From contig JAMOSR010000046.1 in the NCBI GenBank assembly GCA_027062985.1, forward strand, positions 1 through 8,888: DNA of 8,888 nucleotides. Direction: 5' to 3'. A program made the position numbers and the translations under genes. The notes beneath the pieces were generated by a model. It saw nothing but the letters and a program-made list of their open reading frames with translations, did no database searches and had not been told where the DNA came from. Shown here in pieces: positions 1-5,266 of this stretch; within the stretch, counting starts at the first letter, position 1; each line of letters opens with the position of its first letter. Origin of the DNA: Nautiliaceae bacterium (GTDB lineage: Bacteria > Campylobacterota > Campylobacteria > Campylobacterales > Nautiliaceae).

Positions 1-66
1 CCTTTAATCTGGACTTTTTTTCTCTTTTTTGTTATAAAGAGGCCAAAAAAGAGGTATAATGGATAA
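1..66 (+). CDS. Probable 3' end of an upstream gene, possibly a membrane protein (partial)
   Basis: The frame beginning at base 1 is open to a TAA at 64-66. It reads as a hydrophobic, Phe-rich stretch (LIWTFFLFFVI) followed by a basic tail (KRPKKRYNG), which looks like the last membrane segment and cytoplasmic end of a membrane protein. Its stop would overlap the next gene's start by 8 bp (ATGGATAA). The two rightward junctions at 5021-5028 and 5259-5266 have the same overlap length and pattern, which favours this frame. A competing frame starting at base 3 is also open and ends at TAA 57-59, giving a TAATG junction. Too little remains to name a product. Confidence is limited by the short length and the two competing frames. 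Confidence 0.4.
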   Translation, partial: PLIWTFFLFFVIKRPKKRYNG

Positions 67-1024
67 ACTCTATACATTTGGGAAATACTTAAAGAAAAAA
101 TTTAACACAAACGTAAAAAAAGTACCTATTTCCATTCCCGGTTTCACCTGTCCTAATATTGACGGGACGGTAGCCAGAGGCGGATGCGTTTTTTGTGAAA
201 ATGAAAGTTTTTCTCCGAATTTTACAAAAGAAAAATTTACCCTTAATCTCACTTCAAAAGAAAACCCTCTTTTGGAAAAACAATTAAAAAGTCTGGAATT
301 TCAGTTTTTTAATACCGTACCTACCTTAAAAAAAATATACGGAGCCCAAAAATTTATCGTTTATTTTCAAAGTTTTACCAATACCTACGCTCCTTTTAAA
401 ACCCTAAAAGCCCTTTACGAAAAAGCTCTATCATTCCCTGACGTAATAGGAATAAGTGTAGGAACCAGAACGGACAGTATTACAGACGAAACCCTTCAAT
501 ATTTAAAAAAACTTTCAAAAGATTATGAAATATGGATTGAATACGGTATTCAGACATCAAATGACGAAACGTTAAAAAAAATAAACAGAGGCCATGACTT
601 TCAAAACATAGTAGACACTATAACAAAAACAAAAAATTTAGGTTTAAATGTTTGCGGCCATTTAATATTCGGACTTCCGGGAGAGAGTCAAAAAGAGATG
701 CTAAAAAGCGTAAAAGATTCCATAGCCCTGAATATTGACAGTATAAAGTTTCATCCGCTTTATGTAACTGAAAACACGCTTTTGGCATTAGAATACAAAA
801 AAGGAAACTTTACCCCTATTACGGAAGAAGAATATATTGATACTCTTGTAAAAGCTATAAAAATGCTGCCTCAAAATATTTCAATTCAACGAATGACAGC
901 GGGAAGCAAAAATTTACTTGCACCTGAATGGTGCAGAGATAAAGCCACACAAATGAGTCATATTCATCAGGCGTTACAAAAAGCCGGAATAAAACTTCAT
1001 TGGGAATTGGAAAATTATAAATAA
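59..1024 (+). CDS. yhcC: TIGR01212/YhcC-family radical SAM protein
   Basis: This 321-residue protein is close in length to Escherichia coli YhcC and matches it along its whole length. The [4Fe-4S]/SAM-binding cysteines are C31, C43 and C46. They have the family's unusual long spacing (C-x11-C-x2-C, within CPNIDGTVARGGCVFC) instead of the common CxxxCxxC. Other family signatures are YFQSFTNTYAP (102-112), GISVGTRTDS (131-140), IEYGIQTSNDETL (160-172), INRGHDF (175-181), HLIFGLPGE (201-209) and LLAPEWCRDK near the C terminus. The substrate of this family is not established to my knowledge; it is presumed to be a cytosolic enzyme doing radical chemistry. The ATG at 59 has GAGG at 51-54, four bases upstream, and the N terminus aligns with the family. 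It probably follows an upstream gene with an 8-bp overlap, and its 3' end overlaps the convergent MBL-fold gene by 10 bp (1015-1024). Family assignment is strong; function is unknown. Confidence 0.9.
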   Translation: MDKLYTFGKYLKKKFNTNVKKVPISIPGFTCPNIDGTVARGGCVFCENESFSPNFTKEKFTLNLTSKENPLLEKQLKSLEFQFFNTVPTLKKIYGAQKFIVYFQSFTNTYAPFKTLKALYEKALSFPDVIGISVGTRTDSITDETLQYLKKLSKDYEIWIEYGIQTSNDETLKKINRGHDFQNIVDTITKTKNLGLNVCGHLIFGLPGESQKEMLKSVKDSIALNIDSIKFHPLYVTENTLLALEYKKGNFTPITEEEYIDTLVKAIKMLPQNISIQRMTAGSKNLLAPEWCRDKATQMSHIHQALQKAGIKLHWELENYK

Positions 1025-1596
1025 TCAAGCCATACAGGCAAAAATTTTTGTGCTTTTTTTATAGTTGTAGCCGCTCCATGACCGGGCAAAATCCTTTTAT
1101 CATAAGGAATTTTTAAAAATTTTTTAATGGACTCTTTCATTTTTTCAGGGTCGGAATAAGGAAAATCTACTCTTCCTATACTTCCGTCAAATATAAAATC
1201 CCCGCTAAACATCTCATCCCCTATCTCTATCGTAACACTTCCGGGAGTATGTCCGGGAAAATGACGCACTAAAACATCATAATCCCCTATTTTATAATTT
1301 CCCTCTTCCATTAAAATATCAGGCTCACTTTTTGGGGGATTATACCCAAACGGGTCATCTGTCAGCATAAAAGCGTCATTTTTATAAATATAAATAGGAA
1401 TATTATAATACTCTTTTATTTTCTTATTATCCCATACATGGTCAAAATGTCCATGTGTATTTATTATCGCCAAAGGCTCTTTTACATGTTCTTTTACAAA
1501 TTCAAACGCCCCGACTCCCGGGTCTATTATTATTTTTTTGTCAACAATATAACAATTGGTATAAAATTCCCCGCACGGCTTTACTAAAACCTCCAT
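1015..1596 (-). CDS. MBL-fold metallo-hydrolase, YcbL/glyoxalase II-like
   Basis: This is a compact 193-residue metallo-beta-lactamase-fold hydrolase, probably cytosolic. All metal ligands of the glyoxalase-II branch are visible: THGHFDH gives H48, H50, D52 and H53; PGHTPGS gives H116; SGDFIF gives D133; LPGHG gives H173. This set binds two metal ions. The segment SGDFIFDGSIGRVDFP (131-146) is typical of the short YcbL-like type II glyoxalases, which lack the longer C-terminal substrate domain of classical GloB. Hydrolysis of a thioester such as S-lactoylglutathione is the family expectation, but Campylobacterota may use another thiol, so the true substrate is open. It is the last gene of the cyclo-ligase/rny operon: a strong AGGAGG (1601-1606) lies 4 bases before its ATG and overlaps the rny stop codon. 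The 3' end overlaps the convergent radical SAM gene by 10 bp. Confidence 0.88.
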   Translation of the reverse strand: MEVLVKPCGEFYTNCYIVDKKIIIDPGVGAFEFVKEHVKEPLAIINTHGHFDHVWDNKKIKEYYNIPIYIYKNDAFMLTDDPFGYNPPKSEPDILMEEGNYKIGDYDVLVRHFPGHTPGSVTIEIGDEMFSGDFIFDGSIGRVDFPYSDPEKMKESIKKFLKIPYDKRILPGHGAATTIKKAQKFLPVWLDYL

Positions 1597-1600
1597 TTTC

Positions 1601-1606
1601 CCTCCT
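1601..1606 (-). promoter_or_regulatory. Shine-Dalgarno of the MBL-fold gene, overlapping the rny stop codon
   Basis: On the minus strand this reads AGGAGG, a perfect anti-SD match, 4 bases upstream of the ATG at 1596-1594. It shares two bases with the TAG stop of rny (1607-1605). A ribosome terminating on rny would therefore cover the site, which implies translational coupling. It fixes the start of the downstream gene. Confidence 0.8.
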
Positions 1607-3164
1607 AACTGGCAACCGCATAATCAACGGCTCTTTTTTCTCTTATAACATTAACTTTAATTTCTCCAGGGAAACTGACCTCTTCGCCTATTCTTTTGGC
1701 TATTTCCCTACTTAAAAGCACTGCTTCATCATCGCTTATCAAATCCGCCTCAACAATTACTCTTATTTCACGACCGGCGTTCATGGCATACGCTTTTATC
1801 ACTCCGTCATAATTTGTGGCAATCTCTTCAATAGCCTGAACCCTTTTTAAAAACGCTTCCAAAACTTCTCTTCTGGCACCCGGTCTTGCAGCTGAGAGAG
1901 CGTCAGCCGCACATACAGCCGCAGATTCAACACTTGTCGGTTCTTCGTGTCCATGGTGTGCTTTTATAGCGTTAAGAACCACTTCAGGTTCACCGTATCT
2001 TTTACATAAATCATATCCCAAATTAACGTGATCACCCCCTATTTCATGTGTCAGGGCCTTTCCTATATCATGAAGTATCCCCGCTCTTTTTGCAAGCAAC
2101 TCGTCTCCTCCCATCTCAGCAGCCATAATCCCAGCCAAATGGGCAACTTCCAACGAATGCCCAAGAGCATTTTGACCGTAACTTGCCCTGTATCTGAGTC
2201 TTCCTATAAGTTTTACTATCTCAGAATGAATTCCCGCACCGGCAAGTCCTAAATCAAGTAAAATCTCCTCACCTTCTTTTACCGTCTTTTCCTCAAACTC
2301 TTCCTCAACCTTTTTATACACCTCCTCTATTCTGGCAGGATGTATTCTTCCGTCTTCAATCAGTCTTTTAATAGTCTCAACGGCTATTTGTCTTCGGTAA
2401 ATATTAAAACTGCTGACAGTAATAATACCCGGTGTTTCATCAATAATAATATCGCATCCCGTAACCATTTCAAGGGTTTTTATATTTTTCCCTTCTTTTC
2501 CTATTATACGCCCCTTCATTTCGTCATCCCCAATAGGCACTACATTTATAAGCCTCTCACCGGCAAATTCCCCTGCATATCTGGTCGTAGCCTGAGCTAT
2601 TACAAAATTGGCTTTTCTTTTGGCGTCATTTTCGGCTTCTTTTAAAATTTTCCTTGTAAGATGAGCTATTTCATCCCTTAAAGATTCCTCTGTCTTTTGA
2701 AGAATAATACTTTTAGCCTCGTCTTTTGTCAGACCGGCGGCACTTGAGAGAACGTTTTCAAGTTCTTTTAATTTATTTTCATATTTCTTTTTGAGCTTAT
2801 CAAGAAGTGTTTTTTCTTTTTTTAAATTTTCTATCTCTTTTTTAAGCTCTTCATCTTTTTTATAGTGCTCTTTTAAAAGGTTTTCTATCTCCTCCTCTTT
2901 TTTAAGAATTTCTGAGAGTTTATTTTCGTACTCTTGTCTCAGTTCTATTTTTTGCATTTCATAAGAGTTTTTAGCTTCAAGCTCAAGCTCTTTTGCTTTT
3001 GATTTTGCGTTTTCAAGAACAATTTCGGCTTCATGTTCTATCGCTTTCGCTTTTGCTCTGGCTTCTGCCACATAAACGTCATATTTTGCTTTATCCATCT
3101 TCTTGGCTATAATAAAAGCCCCTAGAGCGGATAAAGAAGAAGCGAGAATAATTTCTATTATCAT
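1605..3164 (-). CDS. rny: Ribonuclease Y (membrane-anchored endoribonuclease)
   Basis: At 519 residues this has the usual RNase Y length and complete domain order. An N-terminal membrane anchor (about residues 2-20) is followed by a long charged coiled coil (about 30-140). A KH RNA-binding domain (about 207-275) carries the GxxG loop in GRIIGKEGKNIK (218-229). The HD phosphohydrolase domain (about 333-430) has its HD pair at H365-D366 in GILHDIGKA, with further likely metal ligands at H336, H403/H404 and D421. The family cleaves single-stranded mRNA at the inner face of the membrane and starts bulk mRNA decay in bacteria lacking RNase E. The ATG at 3164-3162 has AAGGAG (3170-3175) at 5-base spacing and places the anchor at residue 2, so the start is secure. 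The upstream cyclo-ligase frame runs 74 bp into this gene, while the MBL-fold gene begins 8 bp after its stop. Confidence 0.97.
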   Translation of the reverse strand: MIIEIILASSLSALGAFIIAKKMDKAKYDVYVAEARAKAKAIEHEAEIVLENAKSKAKELELEAKNSYEMQKIELRQEYENKLSEILKKEEEIENLLKEHYKKDEELKKEIENLKKEKTLLDKLKKKYENKLKELENVLSSAAGLTKDEAKSIILQKTEESLRDEIAHLTRKILKEAENDAKRKANFVIAQATTRYAGEFAGERLINVVPIGDDEMKGRIIGKEGKNIKTLEMVTGCDIIIDETPGIITVSSFNIYRRQIAVETIKRLIEDGRIHPARIEEVYKKVEEEFEEKTVKEGEEILLDLGLAGAGIHSEIVKLIGRLRYRASYGQNALGHSLEVAHLAGIMAAEMGGDELLAKRAGILHDIGKALTHEIGGDHVNLGYDLCKRYGEPEVVLNAIKAHHGHEEPTSVESAAVCAADALSAARPGARREVLEAFLKRVQAIEEIATNYDGVIKAYAMNAGREIRVIVEADLISDDEAVLLSREIAKRIGEEVSFPGEIKVNVIREKRAVDYAVAS

Positions 3165-3696
3165 TTTTTCTCCTTATATTAAAACTTATATATTCATCCG
3201 CTTTTATATCGTATCCGTCGGTCAGTTTTGTTTTAGACACGCATGGTTTAAGCTGTACGAATACGATTTTAGGTCGGTATTTAAGTCTGGCAAAGAACCT
3301 GTCGTACATACCTTTACCAAACCCTATTCTTTTAAAGTCACTGTCTATTCCAACGATTGGTACAATAGCCAGGTCTATTTTTTCTAAAGTTTCGTTTTTA
3401 TTGAGAGGTTCTAAAATTGAGAATTTTTTTTTGGCCAAAGGTAATGAGTATTTTACCATTTTAAAGCTTAAATCTTGCATAAAAGGCACAAAAACACTCT
3501 TTTTTTCCATTTTTAATTTTCTAATAACCCAGTGAATATCCACCTCGTTCTTCATTGGAATAAAAAACAGTATTTTTTGATGGTTTTTAGCGATTTTATA
3601 AATCTCCCATCCGATTTTTTTTGAATAGTAATACTTGTTGTGTTTGTTTAAATTAAGACAAATTTTTCTAAATTCGCTTTTAAGGTCATTTTTCAT
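3091..3696 (-). CDS. 5-formyltetrahydrofolate cyclo-ligase, with a C-terminal extension overlapping rny
   Basis: This belongs to the 5-FTHF cyclo-ligase (MTHFS/YgfA) family, which converts 5-formyl-THF to 5,10-methenyl-THF using ATP, returning stored folate to one-carbon metabolism in the cytosol. Visible features are the acidic substrate-pocket segment PMKNEVDIHW (47-56) and the glycine-rich nucleotide/folate motif RIGFGKGMYDRFF (123-135, family form RxGxGxGYYD). The usual terminal strand region is DIKADEYISF (163-172). The family domain normally ends about there. The remaining 29 residues (173-201) are encoded across the rny ribosome-binding site and first 74 bases of rny, are basic and aromatic, and look like out-of-frame translation. 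TAA codons occur in both other frames just before the rny SD (3179-3181 and 3174-3176), so a one-base change would give a normal end near residue 172. The start has AAAAGG about 8 bases upstream. It is the first gene of the leftward operon. Confidence 0.85.
   Translation of the reverse strand: MKNDLKSEFRKICLNLNKHNKYYYSKKIGWEIYKIAKNHQKILFFIPMKNEVDIHWVIRKLKMEKKSVFVPFMQDLSFKMVKYSLPLAKKKFSILEPLNKNETLEKIDLAIVPIVGIDSDFKRIGFGKGMYDRFFARLKYRPKIVFVQLKPCVSKTKLTDGYDIKADEYISFNIRRKNDNRNYSRFFFIRSRGFYYSQEDG
3170..3175 (-). promoter_or_regulatory. Shine-Dalgarno of rny, located inside the cyclo-ligase frame
   Basis: The minus strand reads AAGGAG 5 bases before the rny ATG. It lies within the 29-residue extension of the upstream cyclo-ligase frame, so ribosomes on that frame would translate through the initiation site instead of stopping before it. 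It confirms the rny start. Confidence 0.75.
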
Positions 3697-3712
3697 TTTT
3701 AAAGCCTTTTGA

Positions 3713-3718
3713 TAAAAT
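3713..3718 (+). promoter_or_regulatory. Probable -10 element for the lipoprotein/ftsY/radA operon
   Basis: TAAAAT matches TATAAT at five of six positions. It sits in the context TTTTGATAAAATTACGC, which resembles the extended T-rich/TG -10 region I recall as typical of vegetative promoters in Campylobacter and Helicobacter relatives. A start about 7 bases downstream would give a very short leader before the SD at 3726. It lies in the 39-bp gap between the divergent start codons (3697-3735), the only clear place for a promoter of this operon. Confidence 0.45.
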
Positions 3719-3725
3719 TACGCAA

Positions 3726-3731
3726 AAGGAG
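3726..3731 (+). promoter_or_regulatory. Shine-Dalgarno that fixes the lipoprotein start at 3736
   Basis: AAGGAG lies 4 bases before the ATG at 3736-3738. It excludes the longer possible start, a TTG at 3709, which would put nine mostly basic residues before the signal peptide and would overlap the likely promoter. Confidence 0.75.
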
Positions 3732-3735
3732 ACAT

Positions 3736-4155
3736 ATGAAGTATATTTTACCAATATTAATCTTAATTTTATTGGGATGTCAAGAAAAGAAACAGCAAAA
3801 TCTGAATAATCTTGAGAAAAACTGTTCTAAAATTGTACCTAAAAAAGAAAAAAAAGAGGAGAAAAATTTAACAAAAATAACAATCGGAAAAACAACTCTT
3901 ATTTTTAAAAACGAAAATCTCGTTTACCCTGAAAAAAGAGTTTTTATTCTTTTCGATAACAATTCGACATATTGCAAAATTCAAAAAAATATATTAAAAA
4001 AAATGGGCGTAACATTTGTCTCTACCGATAACGGTTTTTTAAAAAGATATTTTAATGTTTCGCTCTATCCCACAATAATCATACTTGATAAAAACAAAAC
4101 GGTGAAATTTGAAAATTTAACACCGTATGAAATCTTAAAAGCGGAAGGATATTAA
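3736..4155 (+). CDS. Thioredoxin-like lipoprotein with a single active-site cysteine
   Basis: This 139-residue protein begins with a lipoprotein signal peptide (MKYILPILILILLGC) with lipobox L12-L13-G14-C15. It should be lipidated at C15 and anchored on the periplasmic side of the inner membrane or in the outer membrane. A charged Lys/Glu/Asn linker (16-48) leads into a small thioredoxin-fold domain (about 49-139). The strand-helix RVFILFDNNSTYCKIQKNIL (68-87) occupies the CxxC position but reads STYC, so only C80 remains. YPTIIIL (111-117) supplies the cis-proline P112 typical of the fold. C30 in the linker is the only other cysteine in the mature part besides C15. From memory, C. jejuni has a thioredoxin-like lipoprotein next to ftsY (Cj1207c). 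A periplasmic thiol or redox role is inferred; with one active-site cysteine it cannot be a standard disulfide reductase. The stop abuts the ftsY ATG with no gap. Confidence 0.75.
   Translation: MKYILPILILILLGCQEKKQQNLNNLEKNCSKIVPKKEKKEEKNLTKITIGKTTLIFKNENLVYPEKRVFILFDNNSTYCKIQKNILKKMGVTFVSTDNGFLKRYFNVSLYPTIIILDKNKTVKFENLTPYEILKAEGY
3745..3750 (-). promoter_or_regulatory. Possible -10 element for the cyclo-ligase/rny/MBL operon
   Basis: On the minus strand this reads TAAAAT, preceded by TTGG (TTGGTAAAATATAC), about 48 bases upstream of the cyclo-ligase ATG. It lies inside the 5' end of the divergent lipoprotein gene. It is a plausible sigma-70-type -10 box for a Campylobacterota genome, where the -35 is weakly conserved. 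In AT-rich DNA such hexamers are common, so this is only a candidate. Confidence 0.25.
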
Positions 4156-5028
4156 ATGTTTGGAATTTTTAAAAAAGCACTTGAAAAAACAAAAGAGGCC
4201 ATTCAAACGGTCGTAGGAAGTGAAAAAAAAGAAAAAATAGATAGAGAATTACTTGAAGAAGCACTTATAGAAGCGGATATAGATTACGAACTTGTAGAAA
4301 AAATAATAGAAAAACTTCCAAAAGAAGTTACAAAAGAAAAACTAAAAAAAGAACTTTTAAAAATATTCGACGTGCCTGAAAACAAAATAGAAATAAACGA
4401 CAAACCTTACGTATTTTTAATAATAGGAGTAAACGGGGCAGGAAAAACAACAACAATAGCAAAACTTGCCTATAAATTTAAAAAAGAGGGCAAAAGCGTT
4501 ATTTTAGGAGCGGCCGATACTTTCAGGGCCGCAGCAATAGAACAGTTAAGCCGCTGGGCTGAAATTTTGGATGTTCCTATTATTAAAACAAAACAGGGAC
4601 ATGACCCCGCAGCCGTTACATACGATACCATAGCAAGCGCAAAAGCAAAAGGAATAGATATTGCTTTAATTGATACGGCGGGACGTCTTCACAATAAGGT
4701 TAATTTACAAAACGAACTGAAAAAAATCGTAAATGTTGCAAAAAAAGCGTATGAAAACGCTCCTCACAAAGTTATTTTGATAATAGACGGAACTCAGGGA
4801 AGCAGCGCGGTCAATCAGGCAAAGGTATTTAACGAAGTAATAGGAGTTGACGGAATAATTATCACAAAACTAGACGGTACCGCAAAAGGAGGAAGTCTGT
4901 TTACGATAGTAAACGAACTGAAACTACCTATATATTTTGTAGGAGTGGGTGAAAAACCGGAGAATTTGGTTGAATTTGACAAAGAGGAATTCATAGAAGG
5001 AATTCTGGAAGGACTTTATAATGGATGA
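4156..5028 (+). CDS. ftsY: Signal recognition particle receptor FtsY (NG-domain only)
   Basis: FtsY is the SRP receptor GTPase that docks ribosome-SRP complexes at the inner membrane and hands them to SecYEG. This 290-residue version lacks the long acidic A domain of E. coli FtsY. It starts directly with an amphipathic helix (MFGIFKKALEKTKEA) that can serve as the membrane-targeting sequence. The N domain covers about residues 20-80. The G domain shows G1 GVNGAGKT (91-98), G2 DTFRAAA (121-127), G3 DTAGR (173-177), G4 TKLD (237-240) and the closing GVGEKPENL (263-271). The loop DGTQGSSAVNQA (211-222) departs from the more usual DxxxGQxA wording. The SD GGAAGG (4143-4148) lies inside the end of the preceding lipoprotein gene. 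The stop overlaps the next gene by 8 bp. Identity is secure. Confidence 0.97.
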   Translation: MFGIFKKALEKTKEAIQTVVGSEKKEKIDRELLEEALIEADIDYELVEKIIEKLPKEVTKEKLKKELLKIFDVPENKIEINDKPYVFLIIGVNGAGKTTTIAKLAYKFKKEGKSVILGAADTFRAAAIEQLSRWAEILDVPIIKTKQGHDPAAVTYDTIASAKAKGIDIALIDTAGRLHNKVNLQNELKKIVNVAKKAYENAPHKVILIIDGTQGSSAVNQAKVFNEVIGVDGIIITKLDGTAKGGSLFTIVNELKLPIYFVGVGEKPENLVEFDKEEFIEGILEGLYNG

Positions 5029-5266
5029 TATTATCTTTTTTTTTGGAAGTCTGATTATTATCGCCGCTTTTATATGGATTGTTTATTTGAAATTTAAAGA
5101 CGTTGAAGTTATAGATTTTAAAGAACATAAATGGTACATCATAATCTCAACTACACTTATGCTGTTGGCAATTTATATGTGGAGAGTTATGTATCTTATT
5201 ATGATAAACAACTTCAATAATGCAATGTCGACTCAAAAAATTTTAGAAACCCTAAGCAATGGCTAA
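5021..5266 (+). CDS. Small two-TM membrane protein of unknown function between ftsY and radA
   Basis: I do not recognise this 81-residue protein. It has two clear hydrophobic segments, about residues 4-23 (rich in I, F and A) and 38-62 (starting WYIIISTTLML). They are joined by a short polar loop with several acidic and basic residues (KFKDVEVIDFKEHK). An Asn/Ser-rich tail of about 19 residues follows (63-81). There is no signal-peptidase site or known motif. It is very probably real: it has a good SD (GGAAGGA, 5007-5013) 7 bases before the ATG, overlaps ftsY by 8 bp (ATGGATGA) and overlaps radA by 8 bp (ATGGCTAA). It is thus embedded in a translationally coupled operon. The position next to the SRP receptor hints at a membrane-biogenesis role, but nothing in the sequence proves that. 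Confidence 0.8.
   Translation: MDDIIFFFGSLIIIAAFIWIVYLKFKDVEVIDFKEHKWYIIISTTLMLLAIYMWRVMYLIMINNFNNAMSTQKILETLSNG

Noticed and set aside
33..38. TATAAA as a possible -10 box for the radical SAM gene
   Set aside because: It lies within the likely 3' end of an upstream gene, and no independent promoter signal supports it. Operon coupling is as likely.
3..59. Alternative upstream reading frame ending at TAA 57-59 (TAATG junction)
   Set aside because: It is possible, but the other frame has a convincing membrane-segment-plus-basic-tail end and the same 8-bp overlap seen elsewhere. It is not firmly excluded.
55..60. Perfect TATAAT just before and overlapping the radical SAM start codon
   Set aside because: A start site there would fall inside the gene and remove the start that aligns with the family. 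It is better explained by AT-rich SD/start context.
1039..1060. Palindrome CAAAAATTTTTG (1039-1050) followed by a T-run, resembling a terminator after the radical SAM gene
   Set aside because: It is a perfect AT palindrome with no loop and no GC stem, and it lies inside the MBL-fold coding region. The nearby GCC...GGC stem (1029-1039) is only 3 bp.
3103..3387. Plus-strand open frame opposite the cyclo-ligase/rny junction
   Set aside because: It overlaps two well-supported genes on the other strand and has no recognisable features.
3709..3735. Longer lipoprotein start at a TTG (3709)
   Set aside because: AAGGAG at 3726-3731 points to the ATG at 3736, which gives a textbook lipoprotein signal peptide. 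The longer start would place a basic stretch ahead of it and overlap the promoter.
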